From NCBI RefSeq assembly GCF_902150035.1, contig NZ_LR597507.1, positions 45,772 to 109,771 of the forward strand: DNA of 64,000 nucleotides, in the 5' to 3' direction. This stretch comes from Enorma burkinafasonensis. GTDB lineage: Bacteria; Actinomycetota; Coriobacteriia; Coriobacteriales; Coriobacteriaceae. This document shows, piece by piece, positions 1 through 9,533 of this stretch. The position numbers and the translations under genes were made by a program. Position 1 is the first letter of the stretch, and each line of letters opens with the position of its first letter. The notes under the pieces were generated by a model that saw only the letters and a program-made list of their open reading frames with translations, was not told the origin of the DNA and did no database searches.

Positions 1-20
1 TGCGCGCCGCCCCCATCATG

Positions 21-977
21 CTAGAACGTCGCGCGGTAGCGGTCGACCCCGCTGCGGTAGTCGCGCTGGTCGGCGGCCTTGAGCTTCTCGAGCGCGGCGC
101 GCTCCTCGTCGCTGAGCCGCGCGGGCGTGCGCACCTCGACGGTGACCAGCAGCGCACCCGTGCGCCCGCGGTGCTTCACGTCCGGCGCGCCCATCTCCTT
201 GAAGCGGAAGGTCTTGCCCGTCTGCGTGCCGGCGGGCACCTTGAGCCGCACGGTCTTGCCGCCCGGCGTGGGTACGTCGACCGTGCAGCCGAGCGCCGCC
301 TCGAAGATCGAGATGGGCAGCGTCATGGTCACGTCGGCGCCCTTGCGCTTGAACAGCGGGTGCTCCGCCACGTGCGTGATCACCACGAGGTCGCCGCGCT
401 CGCCGCCCGCGGTACCGTACTCGCCCAGGCGCTTGTAGCGCATCTTGCCGCCGTCGACGGCGCCGGCGGGCACCGTGACCGAGATCGTCTGCTGCTCGCC
501 GGTCGAGGGGATGCGGTAGCTCACCTTGCGCGTGGTGCCGCGGAACGCGTCCTCGGCCGAGACGTCGATGGTGAGCGAGACGTCGCTGCCCTTGCGCGGG
601 CGCGTCGCCGCACGGGCGCCGCCCATGCCGCCGAAGCCCGACGCCCAGTCGCCGCCGAAGCCCCCGTCGCCGTTGAAGATGCTACTGAAGATGTCGCTCC
701 AGCCGCCGGCACCGGCGCCTCCGGTATAGGCGTAGCCGCCCGCTCCCCCCGCGCCCGGCATGCCGCCGAACATGAGCAGCTGGTCGTACTCCTTGCGCTT
801 CTTCTCGTCGGAGAGGGTCTCGTACGCCTCGCTGATCTCCTTGAACTTCTGCTCGTCGCCGCCCGCGTCGGGGTGGTACTTCTGCGCGAGCTTGCGAAAC
901 GCGGTCTTGATCTCTTTCTGGGAGGCGTCGCGTTTCACACCGAGCACGTCGTAGAACGTCTTCGTTGCCTGTGGCAT
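21..977 (-). CDS. dnaJ: DnaJ-type co-chaperone without zinc finger (CbpA-like)
   Basis: J-domain co-chaperone that delivers clients to DnaK and stimulates its ATPase in the cytoplasm. The 318-residue product opens with a J domain (about residues 7-70) containing the HPD tripeptide in KYHPDAGG. A Gly-rich segment with many GG and Phe residues follows (about 72-118), then the two-barrel C-terminal substrate-binding region (about 125-310). I see no CxxCxGxG repeats, so the zinc-finger domain of classical DnaJ is absent and the protein is of the CbpA/type II kind. It is the last gene visible of the dnaK-grpE-dnaJ order, 135 bp after grpE. The stop codon lies at 21-23, so the gene is complete. An hspR repressor gene often follows in actinobacteria, but it would lie beyond the left edge. 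Confidence 0.93.
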   Translation of the reverse strand: MPQATKTFYDVLGVKRDASQKEIKTAFRKLAQKYHPDAGGDEQKFKEISEAYETLSDEKKRKEYDQLLMFGGMPGAGGAGGYAYTGGAGAGGWSDIFSSIFNGDGGFGGDWASGFGGMGGARAATRPRKGSDVSLTIDVSAEDAFRGTTRKVSYRIPSTGEQQTISVTVPAGAVDGGKMRYKRLGEYGTAGGERGDLVVITHVAEHPLFKRKGADVTMTLPISIFEAALGCTVDVPTPGGKTVRLKVPAGTQTGKTFRFKEMGAPDVKHRGRTGALLVTVEVRTPARLSDEERAALEKLKAADQRDYRSGVDRYRATF

Positions 978-1112
978 CGCCTGCCTCCTTCCCTCCGGGG
1001 CCGCGGGAGCGGGGTCGCCTGCCCCTGCGCCGGGACAGCTGGCCCCGTCCCCGCCGTCTCATATCCTTCATCGAAAAGGGCCCCGAAGCCTGCGCCCCGG
1101 AGCCCTCCCGTC

Positions 1113-1949
1113 TTACTCCTGACCGTCCTCGGGGGCCGTCTCGCCGGACGCCTCCTCGGGCTGCGCCTCCGGCTCGGGCTCGGGGCGCTTCTCCCCGCCG
1201 TAGGTCACCGTGACCATGGCGGCTCGCAGCACGCGGTCCGCCATGCGGTAGCCCTTCTGGTACACGTCGTGCACGGTCTCGTCATACGATCCCGCATCCT
1301 CGACGCGACCGACCGCCTGGTGCTCGAGCGGGTCGAACGCCTCGCCCTTGGGGTCGATCGGCTCGACGCCCTCGTGCGCGAACACGTCGAGCATCTTGGC
1401 GTGCACCGCCTCGACGCCATCGACGAACTGCGAGAACGCCTCATCCATCTCCTGCGTGCGGGCATGGTCGATGGCGCGCTCCATGTCGTCGAGCACCGGG
1501 AGCAGCGCGGTGACGAGCTTCTCGGTCGCGCGCTCCTTCTCGGCCAGGCGCTCGCTCGCCGTGCGGCGGCGGAAGTTCTCCCAATCCGCCTGCAGGCGGG
1601 TCGCGCGGTCCTGGGCCTCCTTGACCTTGGCGTCGGCCGCGCCCTGCGCGTCCTCGGCCTCGGCGAGCTGGCGGCGCACCTCGGCGAGCTCCTCGGCGGC
1701 CTGCTCGTACTTGAGCTTGAAGTCGTTCTCGGCCGCTTCCTCGCCGGCGCGGATGGCCGCCTCGACCAGTTCCTCCTCGCTGAGCTCCTGCTCGTGGGCG
1801 GCGCGCTCGGGCGTCTCCTCCGCGAACTCGGCCGCCTCGTCGGGAGTCGTCTCCTCGGCTGCCTCTACGGGGATCTTCACGTCCTTCTCCTTGGAGTCAG
1901 CGGAGGCGGCGGTAGCGGCCGCCTCCGTTCGAGTGTTCTCAGCGGACAT
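1113..1949 (-). CDS. grpE: GrpE nucleotide exchange factor
   Basis: GrpE releases ADP from DnaK and resets the chaperone cycle. The 278-residue protein is longer than the usual 180-210 residues because of a long acidic Glu/Ala-rich N-terminus (about residues 1-75) and an acidic tail after residue 250. The central part has the expected long coiled coil (about 80-150, ending in DWENFRRRTASER) and the beta domain (about 160-245) with EGVEPIDPKGEAFDP and HQAVGRVED. It begins 2 bp downstream of the dnaK stop, so the two genes are translationally close and surely co-transcribed. Confidence 0.95.
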   Translation of the reverse strand: MSAENTRTEAAATAASADSKEKDVKIPVEAAEETTPDEAAEFAEETPERAAHEQELSEEELVEAAIRAGEEAAENDFKLKYEQAAEELAEVRRQLAEAEDAQGAADAKVKEAQDRATRLQADWENFRRRTASERLAEKERATEKLVTALLPVLDDMERAIDHARTQEMDEAFSQFVDGVEAVHAKMLDVFAHEGVEPIDPKGEAFDPLEHQAVGRVEDAGSYDETVHDVYQKGYRMADRVLRAAMVTVTYGGEKRPEPEPEAQPEEASGETAPEDGQE

Positions 1950-1951
1950 GG

Positions 1952-3856
<1,905 letters not shown>

Positions 3857-4138
3857 GGAATAATCCCTTCCTTGTGGGCTTCCCGGACGCGCGGCGCCCG
3901 TCCGGGACGGCCCTCTTGCTTGTTCGCTCTCTATGATATCCCCTTGAGCCGCAAGATATACAAAATCTAAGTCAATCCATATAAGATTTTTTATTCCGAG
4001 CACATGCACATCGCTCGGACGGCACCGCTTGGTTGCAGCAGCCCCGACCGTCTCGACCCGCGGTACCACCTACCTGCGGTGATATGTGATTCACCCCGGC
4101 TAACTCGGCGAACGGCAGGAAAAGGTCCCTGCGAGGGG
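3857..4138. other. Divergent intergenic region upstream of dnaK
   Basis: This stretch separates dnaK (leftwards) from ferredoxin (rightwards) and must carry the dnaK promoter. It is GC-rich near dnaK and then AT-rich at 3931-3995. On the minus strand a TTGACT hexamer lies at 3975-3970 but has no good -10 at the correct spacing. TATATC at 3960-3955 with TTATAT 18 bp upstream is another poor candidate. A CTTGAGCCGCAAG half-palindrome at 3943-3955 resembles one arm of an HspR HAIR operator, but the second arm is missing. No CIRCE element is visible. Confidence 0.4.
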
Positions 4139-4166
4139 TTGCAATGATTTCGACGCGTGGTATGTT
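4139..4166 (+). promoter_or_regulatory. Promoter of the ferredoxin gene
   Basis: TTGCAA (4139-4144), a 16-bp spacer and TATGTT (4161-4166) form a recognisable sigma-70 type promoter about 65 bp before the ferredoxin start codon. Confidence 0.5.
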
Positions 4167-4231
4167 TACCCCATCAAAGTCTCGATGTGCTGTTCGCCGA
4201 ATGCATCGAGCGTGATCAGAGGAGGAACACT

Positions 4232-4417
4232 ATGGCCCATCCCGTTATTGATGCCGACGAGTGCATCGCCTGCGGCGTCTGCGTTGACGACTGCCCCCAG
4301 GGCGTTCTGGAGCTCCAGGACGTCGCCACCGTGGTCGATGAGGATTCCTGCATCGCCTGCGGCGTCTGCCAGGACAGCTGCCCGGCCGGCGCGATCACCG
4401 AGATCGCCGAGGACTAG
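4232..4417 (+). CDS. 2[4Fe-4S] ferredoxin
   Basis: Small clostridial-type electron carrier of 61 residues, expected to serve anaerobic redox enzymes in the cytoplasm. Two cysteine motifs are complete: CIACGVCVDDCPQG and CIACGVCQDSCPAG, each CxxCxxCxxxCP, and the two halves are internally repeated. The start was placed at MAHPVIDADECIAC because AGAGGAGG lies just upstream; a longer frame from 4157 has no support. It is a single-gene transcription unit with its own promoter and a strong terminator. Confidence 0.95.
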   Translation: MAHPVIDADECIACGVCVDDCPQGVLELQDVATVVDEDSCIACGVCQDSCPAGAITEIAED

Positions 4418-4454
4418 CACCTCACCCAGCTGAGCGCCATCACGGCACGGATAA

Positions 4455-4480
4455 GGCTCCCTCCGGGGAGCCTTTTTCTT
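4455..4480 (+). terminator. Rho-independent terminator of ferredoxin
   Basis: A 7-bp perfect stem GGCTCCC/GGGAGCC with a TCCG loop is followed by TTTTTCTT. It ends the ferredoxin transcript. Confidence 0.9.
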
Positions 4481-4578
4481 GTTGCCAACATGGCGCATCT
4501 AATATTAGTGGAGCCGGGGCGCTGCAAGGCTATCGCACGATGGCCCGCTGCCCGATGGAGCCGGCCCGGTCGCCGGCG

Positions 4579-5166
4579 TCAGTACGGCGCGCCGGCCGGT
4601 GGGAGCTGCTTGAGGTAGGCCCACATACGCTGCTTCTCGCGTGCGTCGGAAAGCGCCGCCTCGAAGCCACCGAGCGCGAGGACCCGCCGGCCGAGCACAT
4701 GGGCGACGAGCCCCGGCTCGAGCATCGCGACGTCGAACTGCTCGATGTCCGCGAGCTCCCGCGCATAGGCATCGCGCATGGCCTGAGCCGCCACATCATC
4801 GAGCAGGATGACCGCCTCGGGATCGAGCGCCTCGAGCGCCTCCCTGAAGCGGGCGGCAGGAAGCGCATCCCCGACCGCAACCGTCGCCTCGACGCCCGGC
4901 TCGCCCTCCCCCGCCACCGCGGCGAGGGCGCAGAAGTCCTCGGGCGCGTAGCCCAGCCGCTCGAGCGCGGCGCGCAGGGCGCTCCCGTCCTCACCGGCGA
5001 GCAGCTCGCCACCGGCGCGCTCCGCCTCGTTCAGAGACCCCTTCACCAGCACGACCGGCGAGAGCGCGTTGCCGCAGATCATCACGCCGTCCCGCGTGAG
5101 CGCCGCGAGCTCGAGCTCCAGCGCTTCGGCGAGGGCGCCGGTACGTTCCGCAATCGATATCGCCAT
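4579..5166 (-). CDS. Uracil-DNA-glycosylase-like protein, probably inactive
   Basis: I do not recognise this 195-residue protein with certainty. Its architecture echoes the family 4/5 uracil-DNA glycosylase fold. A hydrophobic strand VVLVKG is followed by a Glu/Gly-rich loop and [18 protein letters not shown] (residues about 45-95), where glycosylases have a VGEAPG...PFVGxAG segment. A second strand [16 protein letters not shown] matches the P..I..LG..A region. The C-terminus [20 protein letters not shown] resembles the HPSALLR...W..LK end. The catalytic motif and iron-sulphur cysteines are not visible, so a structural or inactive homologue is more likely than an enzyme. Start 5166 has GGAG 6 bases upstream; an ATG at 5190 is an alternative. 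It is divergent from trx. Confidence 0.5.
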   Translation of the reverse strand: MAISIAERTGALAEALELELAALTRDGVMICGNALSPVVLVKGSLNEAERAGGELLAGEDGSALRAALERLGYAPEDFCALAAVAGEGEPGVEATVAVGDALPAARFREALEALDPEAVILLDDVAAQAMRDAYARELADIEQFDVAMLEPGLVAHVLGRRVLALGGFEAALSDAREKQRMWAYLKQLPPAGAPY

Positions 5167-5377
5167 GGCACTCCGATCTCGTATGGGCATCCGAGACCCA
5201 TTGTACGGCGCCGAGGCTGCGCGCGCCGGCGGGCCTCGGCCGGTGCGGACGCCTTCATCAATCCGTATGCGAATGCCCACGGCATGTATGCAACCCCGGC
5301 GGGCAAGTGGGTATAACGCCAACGTATCGCATTTCCCGCACCTCATCGGGAGAGGTGCGCATCCGTCAGGAGGAACC

Positions 5378-5698
5378 ATGGCACAGATCATCAACGTCGG
5401 CGCCGAGAACTTCGACGCGCTGCTCCAATCGCCCCTGCCCGTCCTCATCGATTTCTGGGCGCCGTGGTGCGGCCCGTGCCGCACGGTGTCGCCCATCGTG
5501 GACGAGCTCGCCGACGAGCTCGCCGACCGTCTCGTCGTCGCGAAATGCAACGTGGACGAGAACCAGGACATCGCCATGAGGTACCGCGTCATGTCGATTC
5601 CCACCCTCATCGTCCTCAAGGGCGGCGCCGAAGCCGGGCGCACCGTGGGCGCCATGCCCAAGCCGCAGCTCCGCGCCGAGATCGAGCACTACCTGTAG
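5378..5698 (+). CDS. trxA: Thioredoxin
   Basis: Thiol-disulphide oxidoreductase of 106 residues, the normal length of a single thioredoxin domain. The redox motif is FWAPWCGPC (Cys31 and Cys34), the cis-proline segment is MSIPTLIV, and the glycine kink [12 protein letters not shown] follows. The start was chosen at [12 protein letters not shown], preceded by AGGAGGA; upstream codons in this frame overlap the divergent gene. A TATAAC hexamer at 5312-5317 may be its -10 box. A strong terminator follows, so it is probably monocistronic. No thioredoxin reductase gene is nearby. Confidence 0.96.
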   Translation: MAQIINVGAENFDALLQSPLPVLIDFWAPWCGPCRTVSPIVDELADELADRLVVAKCNVDENQDIAMRYRVMSIPTLIVLKGGAEAGRTVGAMPKPQLRAEIEHYL

Positions 5699-5740
5699 CG
5701 CTCGGCCCGATAGGGGCCGGATACCCCAATGTTTCGTTAG

Positions 5741-5770
5741 CGAGCCGCTCACCGTGGGCGGCTCGTTTTT
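5741..5770 (+). terminator. Rho-independent terminator of thioredoxin
   Basis: An 8-bp perfect stem CGAGCCGC/GCGGCTCG around a 9-base loop is followed by TTTTT, 42 bp after the trx stop. Confidence 0.9.
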
Positions 5771-5920
5771 CATCGGCGATGGGCCCGTTCGCACCGAAAG
5801 ACGCGAAGCTGCGGCACCCGGCCGCATTCCGTACCGTTTCGGGCACAGGATCTCACAGAACAGAGTGTACCTGGTGCTCGGTTCGCTCCTCGTCTCGCAT
5901 CTTTCCTTAATCGCATCATC

Positions 5921-5943
5921 TTTTCACTTGTTAATATGTTATC
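5921..5943. promoter_or_regulatory. AT-rich candidate regulatory site upstream of the aldolase
   Basis: This is the only AT-rich patch in the 5771-6137 gap. It contains TTTTCAC, TTGTTA and GTTAATATGTTA, an imperfect palindrome. Similar words (TTTCACATATTGTTTCAAT) occur at 6954-6972 before the glycyl radical enzyme. Shared words upstream of two genes that sit next to a DeoR-family regulator make a common operator plausible; this is inference. Confidence 0.3.
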
Positions 5944-5984
5944 TTATGTGTGCTTTCCCATTGCCATATCTGGAAGGAAGGCAC

Positions 5985-6071
5985 ATGGACGTTGCGGTCA
6001 AAGCGACTGAGCCGGAGGCGGGCGCGTACGTCGCCGCGGCGGCGGGCATCGACCTCGGGGGCGTCGCCTGA
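5985..6071 (+). CDS. Possible 28-residue leader or remnant ORF
   Basis: A short open frame starts with ATG after a very good GGAAGGAAGG ribosome site and encodes 28 Ala/Gly-rich residues, beginning MDVAVKATEPEAGAY and ending at a TGA. No family is recognisable. It lies between the presumed promoter region and the aldolase gene. It may be a translated leader peptide, or the N-terminal remnant of a lost gene. The evidence is only the ribosome site and position. Confidence 0.3.
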   Translation: MDVAVKATEPEAGAYVAAAAGIDLGGVA

Positions 6072-6137
6072 CGCTCGGGGCGCCCGGACCCCTTGATAAG
6101 ATAGGTTCCAAACGATGGCAGGGATAGGAGACACGCC

Positions 6138-6821
6138 ATGGAATTCATGCTCGACAACGCCAACATCACCGAACTCGAGAACTGTCTGGAGATCTTCCCC
6201 ATCACGGGCGTGACCAGCAACCCGAGTATCCTCAAGGCCGAGGGGGACGTCCCCTTCTTCGAGACGCTCCGCGCCATCCGCGAGCTCATCGGCACCGAGC
6301 GCTCGCTGCACGTGCAGGTCACGGCCGCCGACGCCGCCGGCATGGTCGCTGAGGGCCGTTGCATCCGCGAGAAGATAGGATCTGACGTCTACATCAAGGT
6401 GCCGGTGAACGAGGACGGCCTGAAGGCCATCCGCGTGCTCAAGGCCGAGGGCGCCGGCATCACCGCGACCGCCATCTACAGCAAGCTCCAGGGCTTCATG
6501 GCCATCGCCGCCGGCGCCGACTTCATCGCCCCGTACTGCAACCGCATGGCCAACATCGACGTCGACTTCCGCGCGAGCATCGCCGCGTTCCGCCAGGTGA
6601 TCGACGAGAACGACGCGCCCACCAAGATCCTCGCCGCGAGCTTCCACAGCGTCGAGCAGGTGAACGACGCCCTCGTCGCCGGGGCGCACGCCGCCACCGT
6701 GCAGCCGAGCCTGCTACACGGCGCCTTCGCGGCGGGCTCCATCAAAGAGGCGCTCGACGGCTTCGCCCGCGACTGGGCGGCAATCCGCGGCGAGCGCACC
6801 ATCTGCGAGCTGGACGCCTAG
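6138..6821 (+). CDS. fsa: Fructose-6-phosphate aldolase / transaldolase-like protein
   Basis: Class I aldolase of the small transaldolase subfamily (FSA/TalC), 227 residues. FSA enzymes reversibly cleave ketose-6-phosphates to glyceraldehyde-3-phosphate and a dihydroxyacetone- or hydroxyacetone-type product. The start MLDNANI, the TGVTSNPSIL loop, the Schiff-base lysine strand YIKVPV and the FSA-type AGADFIAPYCNRM segment are visible. In Escherichia coli the homologues fsaA and fsaB sit beside the glycyl radical enzyme pairs ybiW-ybiY and pflD-pflC; the same grouping here suggests a shared pathway with the next genes. AGGAG precedes the ATG. A long hairpin separates it from the downstream gene, so that gene can also be transcribed separately. 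Confidence 0.9.
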   Translation: MEFMLDNANITELENCLEIFPITGVTSNPSILKAEGDVPFFETLRAIRELIGTERSLHVQVTAADAAGMVAEGRCIREKIGSDVYIKVPVNEDGLKAIRVLKAEGAGITATAIYSKLQGFMAIAAGADFIAPYCNRMANIDVDFRASIAAFRQVIDENDAPTKILAASFHSVEQVNDALVAGAHAATVQPSLLHGAFAAGSIKEALDGFARDWAAIRGERTICELDA

Positions 6822-6851
6822 CCGCAGTCGCCACCGCGTCGGCATCCCGCA

Positions 6852-6893
6852 CGGGGCCGTTCCATCTCGAGGGAGATGGGGCGGCCCCGTTTT
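6852..6893 (+). terminator. Hairpin terminator after the aldolase gene
   Basis: Nested stem: CGGGGCCG/CGGCCCCG outside and CCATCTC/GAGATGG inside, followed by TTTT. It separates fsa from the glycyl radical enzyme gene. Confidence 0.75.
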
Positions 6894-6949
6894 CCATTGC
6901 AGGTGCCCCACATCCTGGGCGCATTGCCATACCCGTTACTCGAATTCTC

Positions 6950-6983
6950 AACATTTCACATATTGTTTCAATCTAAGTTGTTA
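6950..6983. promoter_or_regulatory. AT-rich promoter/operator region of the glycyl radical enzyme
   Basis: The region AACATTTCACATATTGTT, followed by TTGTTACTTCATGG, is sharply AT-rich compared with its surroundings. AACA...TGTT forms a short inverted repeat. It shares TTTCAC and TTGTT words with the upstream site of the aldolase gene, consistent with one regulator such as the adjacent DeoR protein. Confidence 0.35.
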
Positions 6984-7036
6984 CTTCATGGTACCATCAG
7001 CATAGCGAGAGCCCACAACCCGGAAGGGATACCGTC

Positions 7037-9460
7037 ATGGAATCGTTCCTCAGCTTCCAACCCCAGACCGACGACTGCGATTTCGAGCGCATCGACCGGC
7101 TCCAGCACCGCATGGAGCACCGCACGCCCACCATCTGCCCCGAGCGCGCCGAGATCATCACCAAGAGCTACCAGGAGACCGAGGGCGAGCCCATCGTCAT
7201 CCGCCGCGCCAAGGCGCTCGACGCGATCCTCTCGAGCATGACCATCTACATCGAGCCCGACTCGCTCATCGTGGGCAACCAGGCGAGCAGGAACTTCGCC
7301 GCGCCCATCTTCCCGGAGTACTCGTTCAACTGGGTCATCGACGAGCTCGACGAGTTCGAGCACCGTCGCGGCGACATGTTCTACATCACCGAGGACACCA
7401 AGGAGCGCCTACGCGCGCTTGCGCCCTACTGGCAGGGCATCACGCACGAGGACGAGGTCCTGCGGAACCTCCCCGAGATCAACTTCAAGGCCGAGAAGCA
7501 GGGCGTCCTGCACCGCGGCGGCATCTCGATGTCCGGCGACGGCCACATCATCCCCAACCACGACTTCGTGCTCGAGCACGGCTACGGCGGGTTCGTGAAG
7601 ATCGCCCAGGAGAAGCTCCAGAACCCCGATCTCACGCAGGACCAGCGCGACTTCTACGAGGCGGCCATCATCGCCAACAACGCCGCCCTCACCTACATCA
7701 AGCGCTTCTCCAAGCTCGCCTTGGAGGAGGCCGGGCGCGAGGGCGACGCCAAGCGCAAGCGGGAGCTCGAGTTCATCGGTAAGACGTTCTCGACCTTCAT
7801 GGAGGGCGGCGCGCGCAACTTCTACGAGGCGGTGGAGTGCGTCTACCTCACCCACACGCTCATGATGATCGAGTCCAACGGCCACTCCTTCAGCTTCGGC
7901 CGCTTCGACCAGTACATCTGGCCCTACTACCAGGCCGATATCGAGGCCGGGAAACTCACCCGCGAGAAGGCGCTCGAGATCATCACGCACTTCTTCATCA
8001 TGACCAACAGCCTGAACAAGGTCCGTCCCTGGGGCCACACCCAGTACAGCTGCGGCTACCCGCTCTACTCGAACCTTATGGTGGGCGGCATGAAGCCGGA
8101 CGGCACCGACGGCACCAACGACCTGAGCTACCTCTGCCTTGAGGCCATGAACCAGAGCCGCCTGCCCGAGCCCAACCTCTCGGTGCGCTTCTCCCAGGAC
8201 ACCCCGCACGCCCTCATCAAGGACGCCGCGCGCCTCATCCGCAAGGGCTACGGCATGCCGTCGATGTTCTGCGACGAGGTGGTCATCCCGGCCATGCTCA
8301 CGCTCGAGGGCGTCGATGAGGAGGTCGCGCGCGACTACGCCTCGATGGGCTGCGTCGAGACCGCGATCCCCGGCCGCTGGGGCCACCGCGCCACGGGCAT
8401 GACCTACATCAACTTCGGCAAGATCCTGGAGATCATCCTCAACAACGGCCAGGACCCCGAGACCGGCATCCAGCTCTTCAGCGTGAACGGCGAGGAGGGC
8501 TGCGAGGTCGAGTACGAGAGCTACGAGGCGCTCTGGGACGAGTGGTGCCGCGCGCTCGACTTCTATATGAAGCTCGCCGTCGACTGCGACAAGGTCTGCG
8601 ACCGCTCGCTCAAGTACCACGACGCTGACGCCTTCGCGAGCTGCACCATCAACTACGCGCTCGAGCGCGGCAAAACGCTCAAGAACGGCGGCTCCGAGTA
8701 CGACTACGTGAGCCAGTCGAACATCGGCATGAGCGTGGTGGGCGACTCGCTCGCCGCGGTGAAGAAGCTCGTCTTCGAGGACAGGGAGCTCACGCTCGAC
8801 GAGCTGCGCCGCGCCATGCACGGGAACTTCGAGGGCCCGGAGGGCGCGCGCATCCGCAAGATGTGCCGTAACGTCCCCAAGTTCGGCAACGACGACGACT
8901 ACGTCGACCCCATCGTGGCCGACGTGTACGAGAGCTACCTCGCCCTCATCCCCAACTACTCGACCGACCGCGCCGGCGAGGGCCCCATCGGCTGCCGCTA
9001 CTCGATGTCGACGAGCAACATCACGAGCTACGTGCCCAACGGCTTCGACGTGGGTGCCACGCCCGACGGGCGCCTTGCCGGCAAGCCGCTCAACGAGGGC
9101 TGCTCGCCGTGCCTCGGCGCCGACCACAACGGCCCCACCGCGGTGATCAACTCGGTCTCCAAGCTCCCCAACAAGCGCATGGCCGGCGGCCAGCTGCTCA
9201 ACATGCGCTTCGCCCCCGGCTCGCTCGCCGGCGAGGAGAACCTGGAGAAGTTCACCAACTTCATCGAGACGATGCGCTACAAGAACATCTTCCACAACCA
9301 GTTCAACGTCCTCGACACCGAGACCATGCGCGACGCCCAGAAGCACCCCGAGGACCACATGGACCTCATGGTGCGCGTGGCCGGGTACTGCGCGCTGTTC
9401 AACACGCTCATGCCCGAGACGCAAGACGCCATCATCGAGCGCACCGAGCTCTCGTTCTAG
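7037..9460 (+). CDS. Glycyl radical enzyme, PflD/YbiW type (candidate 1,5-anhydroglucitol-6-phosphate lyase)
   Basis: Oxygen-sensitive glycyl radical enzyme of 807 residues with both domains complete. The thiyl-radical loop is GCVETAIPGRW (Cys439, Glu441), the lyase/dehydratase version, not the CC pair of pyruvate formate-lyase. The radical glycine is Gly783 in RVAGYCALF near the C-terminus. It is therefore a C-O or C-C lyase of the PflD group, not a true PFL. An activase follows directly and an FSA-type aldolase precedes. In E. coli this trio was reported to open 1,5-anhydroglucitol-6-phosphate to 1-deoxyfructose-6-phosphate, which FSA then splits. Applying that function here is inference from context. 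The loop also resembles hydroxyproline-dehydratase-like members, so the substrate is not proven. Confidence 0.9.
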   Translation: MESFLSFQPQTDDCDFERIDRLQHRMEHRTPTICPERAEIITKSYQETEGEPIVIRRAKALDAILSSMTIYIEPDSLIVGNQASRNFAAPIFPEYSFNWVIDELDEFEHRRGDMFYITEDTKERLRALAPYWQGITHEDEVLRNLPEINFKAEKQGVLHRGGISMSGDGHIIPNHDFVLEHGYGGFVKIAQEKLQNPDLTQDQRDFYEAAIIANNAALTYIKRFSKLALEEAGREGDAKRKRELEFIGKTFSTFMEGGARNFYEAVECVYLTHTLMMIESNGHSFSFGRFDQYIWPYYQADIEAGKLTREKALEIITHFFIMTNSLNKVRPWGHTQYSCGYPLYSNLMVGGMKPDGTDGTNDLSYLCLEAMNQSRLPEPNLSVRFSQDTPHALIKDAARLIRKGYGMPSMFCDEVVIPAMLTLEGVDEEVARDYASMGCVETAIPGRWGHRATGMTYINFGKILEIILNNGQDPETGIQLFSVNGEEGCEVEYESYEALWDEWCRALDFYMKLAVDCDKVCDRSLKYHDADAFASCTINYALERGKTLKNGGSEYDYVSQSNIGMSVVGDSLAAVKKLVFEDRELTLDELRRAMHGNFEGPEGARIRKMCRNVPKFGNDDDYVDPIVADVYESYLALIPNYSTDRAGEGPIGCRYSMSTSNITSYVPNGFDVGATPDGRLAGKPLNEGCSPCLGADHNGPTAVINSVSKLPNKRMAGGQLLNMRFAPGSLAGEENLEKFTNFIETMRYKNIFHNQFNVLDTETMRDAQKHPEDHMDLMVRVAGYCALFNTLMPETQDAIIERTELSF

Positions 9461-9481
9461 TTCGCATCCTCCCCTCATGCA

Positions 9482-9512
9482 GCGGCCCGCCATCCTCCCC
9501 CCGGCGGGCCGC
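9482..9512 (+). terminator. Intergenic hairpin between lyase and activase
   Basis: A perfect 10-bp stem GCGGCCCGCC/GGCGGGCCGC with an 11-base loop is followed by TTCCCCTT. The T tract is weak, so it may attenuate instead of terminate. This could give much less activase than lyase, which suits a catalytic activating enzyme. Confidence 0.6.
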
Positions 9513-9533
9513 TTCCCCTTGAAAGGAACCGCC

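Noticed and set aside
3943..3955. HspR (HAIR) or CIRCE operator upstream of dnaK
   Set aside because: Only one imperfect half, CTTGAGCCGCAAG, is present; the paired arm at the correct distance is missing.
7037..9460. Genuine pyruvate formate-lyase
   Set aside because: The active loop has GCVE instead of the adjacent cysteine pair, and the gene sits with an aldolase and DeoR regulator.
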